From: Daejeonella sp. H1SJ63
Lineage (GTDB): Bacteria; Bacteroidota; Bacteroidia; Sphingobacteriales; Sphingobacteriaceae
Direction: 5' to 3'
Assembly (NCBI RefSeq): GCF_029360775.1
Contig: NZ_JARKMZ010000035.1
Coordinates: 55,437-119,436 of the forward strand
DNA length: 64,000 bases
How positions within the stretch are numbered: position 1 is the first letter of the stretch; each line of letters begins with the position of its first letter. The translations under genes and the position numbers were made by a program. Positions 63,164 through 64,000 of the stretch are shown here, piece after piece. The notes under the pieces were generated by a model. The model was not told the origin of the DNA. It did no database searches and saw nothing but the letters and a program-made list of their open reading frames with translations.

Positions 63164-63787
63164 ATGTTTAGTTCAAGGTTCACATTTGCAAGAATAAAAT
63201 ATCGTTCAGGTAACTGGGATACTGATCAGCGTATGCCTGCAAATTTGCTGAATTCGCTGGTGGAGTATACTACGATTCCAATTGATCAGGAAGAGAAAAT
63301 TGTGGATCTTGCTGGCAGTGAGCTGTTTTTATATCCGTTTACTTATCTCAGCGGACATAAGCTGGTTCAATTTAATCAGCAGGAGAGGACCAATTTTAAG
63401 AAATATGTGGAGAATGGGGGCTTCGTTTTTGTGGATGATTGTAATCATGATATAGACGGCCTTTTTGCAAAATCATTTGAAGCGCAAATGAGTTCCTTAT
63501 TCGGGCCTGCGGCTTTGAAGAAAATACCCAATAGTCATGAGATCTACCGGTCCTTTTTCAAATTTGAAAAGGGGCCTCCAACTACTTCCTTTGAGTTGAA
63601 CGGTTGGGGTGATGATCTGGTGCATGATTATTTAAAAGCAATTGAAATAAACGGCCGGATCGGGGTGCTGTACAGCAATAAGGATTACGGCTGCGAATGG
63701 GACTATGATTTCCGGAATAAACGCTTCTATGCAGAGGATAATACGAAGTTTGGTGTGAATATTATTATGTATGCGATGGGGGTATAA
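63164..63787 (+). CDS. DUF4159 protein
   Basis: 207 residues. FTFARIKYRSGNWDTDQRMPANLLNSL and the GGFVFVDDCNHDIDG and NKDYGCEWDYD motifs are typical of DUF4159, a glutamine-amidotransferase-like fold found beside BatA/MoxR genes. No signal peptide is present from ATG 63164, although many family members have one. It is divergent from moxR (157 bases between starts) and probably part of the same system. Confidence 0.85.
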   Translation: MFSSRFTFARIKYRSGNWDTDQRMPANLLNSLVEYTTIPIDQEEKIVDLAGSELFLYPFTYLSGHKLVQFNQQERTNFKKYVENGGFVFVDDCNHDIDGLFAKSFEAQMSSLFGPAALKKIPNSHEIYRSFFKFEKGPPTTSFELNGWGDDLVHDYLKAIEINGRIGVLYSNKDYGCEWDYDFRNKRFYAEDNTKFGVNIIMYAMGV

Positions 63788-63826
63788 TTAGCAAATTAGC
63801 AAATGAGATAATTAGCAAATTAGCAA
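63787..63826. repeat. Tandem attagcaa repeats
   Basis: The 16-mer attagcaaattagcaa occurs at 63787-63802 and 63811-63826, starting at the last base of the DUF4159 stop codon. Confidence 0.7.
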
Positions 63827-63856
63827 CCTGATAGCTATAGGGTGGGGATCGTTGTT

Positions 63857-63931
63857 AGGGAGGGGGATGAGGAGATTCCAGCTTTCGCTGACAAATAGGG
63901 AGGGAAGTATATGTAGGTTCCAGCTTTCGCT
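63857..63931. repeat. Imperfect ~40-bp tandem repeat
   Basis: agggaggg followed by ttccagctttcgct occurs twice (the latter at 63876-63889 and 63918-63931). No gene is visible between 63788 and the window end. Confidence 0.6.
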
Positions 63932-64000
63932 CAATGTCATTAAGTTAAGGATTTAAGTTACTGTTTATCAGCTATTTAGGTTGATATTGCAAATTATTTT

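Overview
The window is a chromosomal piece of a Bacteroidota bacterium, most likely a Sphingobacteriaceae member (Pedobacter/Mucilaginibacter-like). The reasons are the order ftsY - DUF4295 - rpmG - rpmB, the families DUF2911, DUF4159, DUF5916, choice-of-anchor L/OmpA and M56-TonB, a sigma/anti-sigma-barrel pair, promoters of the TTTG-N19-TAnnTTTG type, and mostly weak Shine-Dalgarno sites. The placement rests on recognised families only; no search was run. The DNA is moderately AT-rich.

Layout. 1-1.6 kb: minus-strand ftsY (cut by the window edge) and the DUF4295-rpmG-rpmB cluster. 1.8-5.8 kb: acs, surE and lpxB on plus. 6.0-9.0 kb: a truncated surface-protein remnant, a DUF2911 lipoprotein, a Tat-type Gfo/Idh/MocA oxidoreductase and tRNA-Ala(GGC) with a textbook promoter and terminator. 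9.4-15.9 kb: secreted lipoprotein, bestrophin channel, DUF5916 protein, small secreted protein, mannose-6-phosphate-isomerase-type cupin and fatty acid desaturase. 16-25 kb: parE, cdd, an OmpA-like protein, a convergent ECF sigma/anti-sigma pair, then parC. 25.2-31.5 kb: an RND efflux operon (OMF, MFP, RND pump) ending in a PII-like protein and a DUF2892 protein. 31.5-35.6 kb (minus): msrA, a lipoprotein, an rRNA-methyltransferase-like gene and an MlaF/MlaE lipid ABC transporter. 35.8-38.8 kb: SDR, PspC, LiaF-like and GYF/RDD membrane proteins. 38.9-41.0 kb: a blaI/M56 sensor pair with a clear palindromic operator.

41.3-47.8 kb is the visibly rearranged part. A SelA-like PLP enzyme is followed by a broken 3' end of a DUF1080 gene, an AT-rich TonB-receptor-like gene, and then a complete DUF1080 gene carrying the same 119 bp. 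Next comes a RidA/CnbZ-like deaminase gene flanked by two copies of a two-hairpin repeat.

47.85-63.0 kb (minus) is a 15-kb apparent operon: MoxR AAA+ ATPase, DUF58 vWA protein, BatA-like protein, DUF4175-like protein and a membrane protein, followed by three TldD-type and two TldE-type protease genes. A DUF4159 gene is divergent at the top. I read this as one envelope system: a MoxR/vWA chaperone module coupled to an amplified, partly Tat-exported TldD/E protease set. All three TldD copies appear to have Asp where the usual metal-binding Cys sits. This is the most interesting locus in the window.
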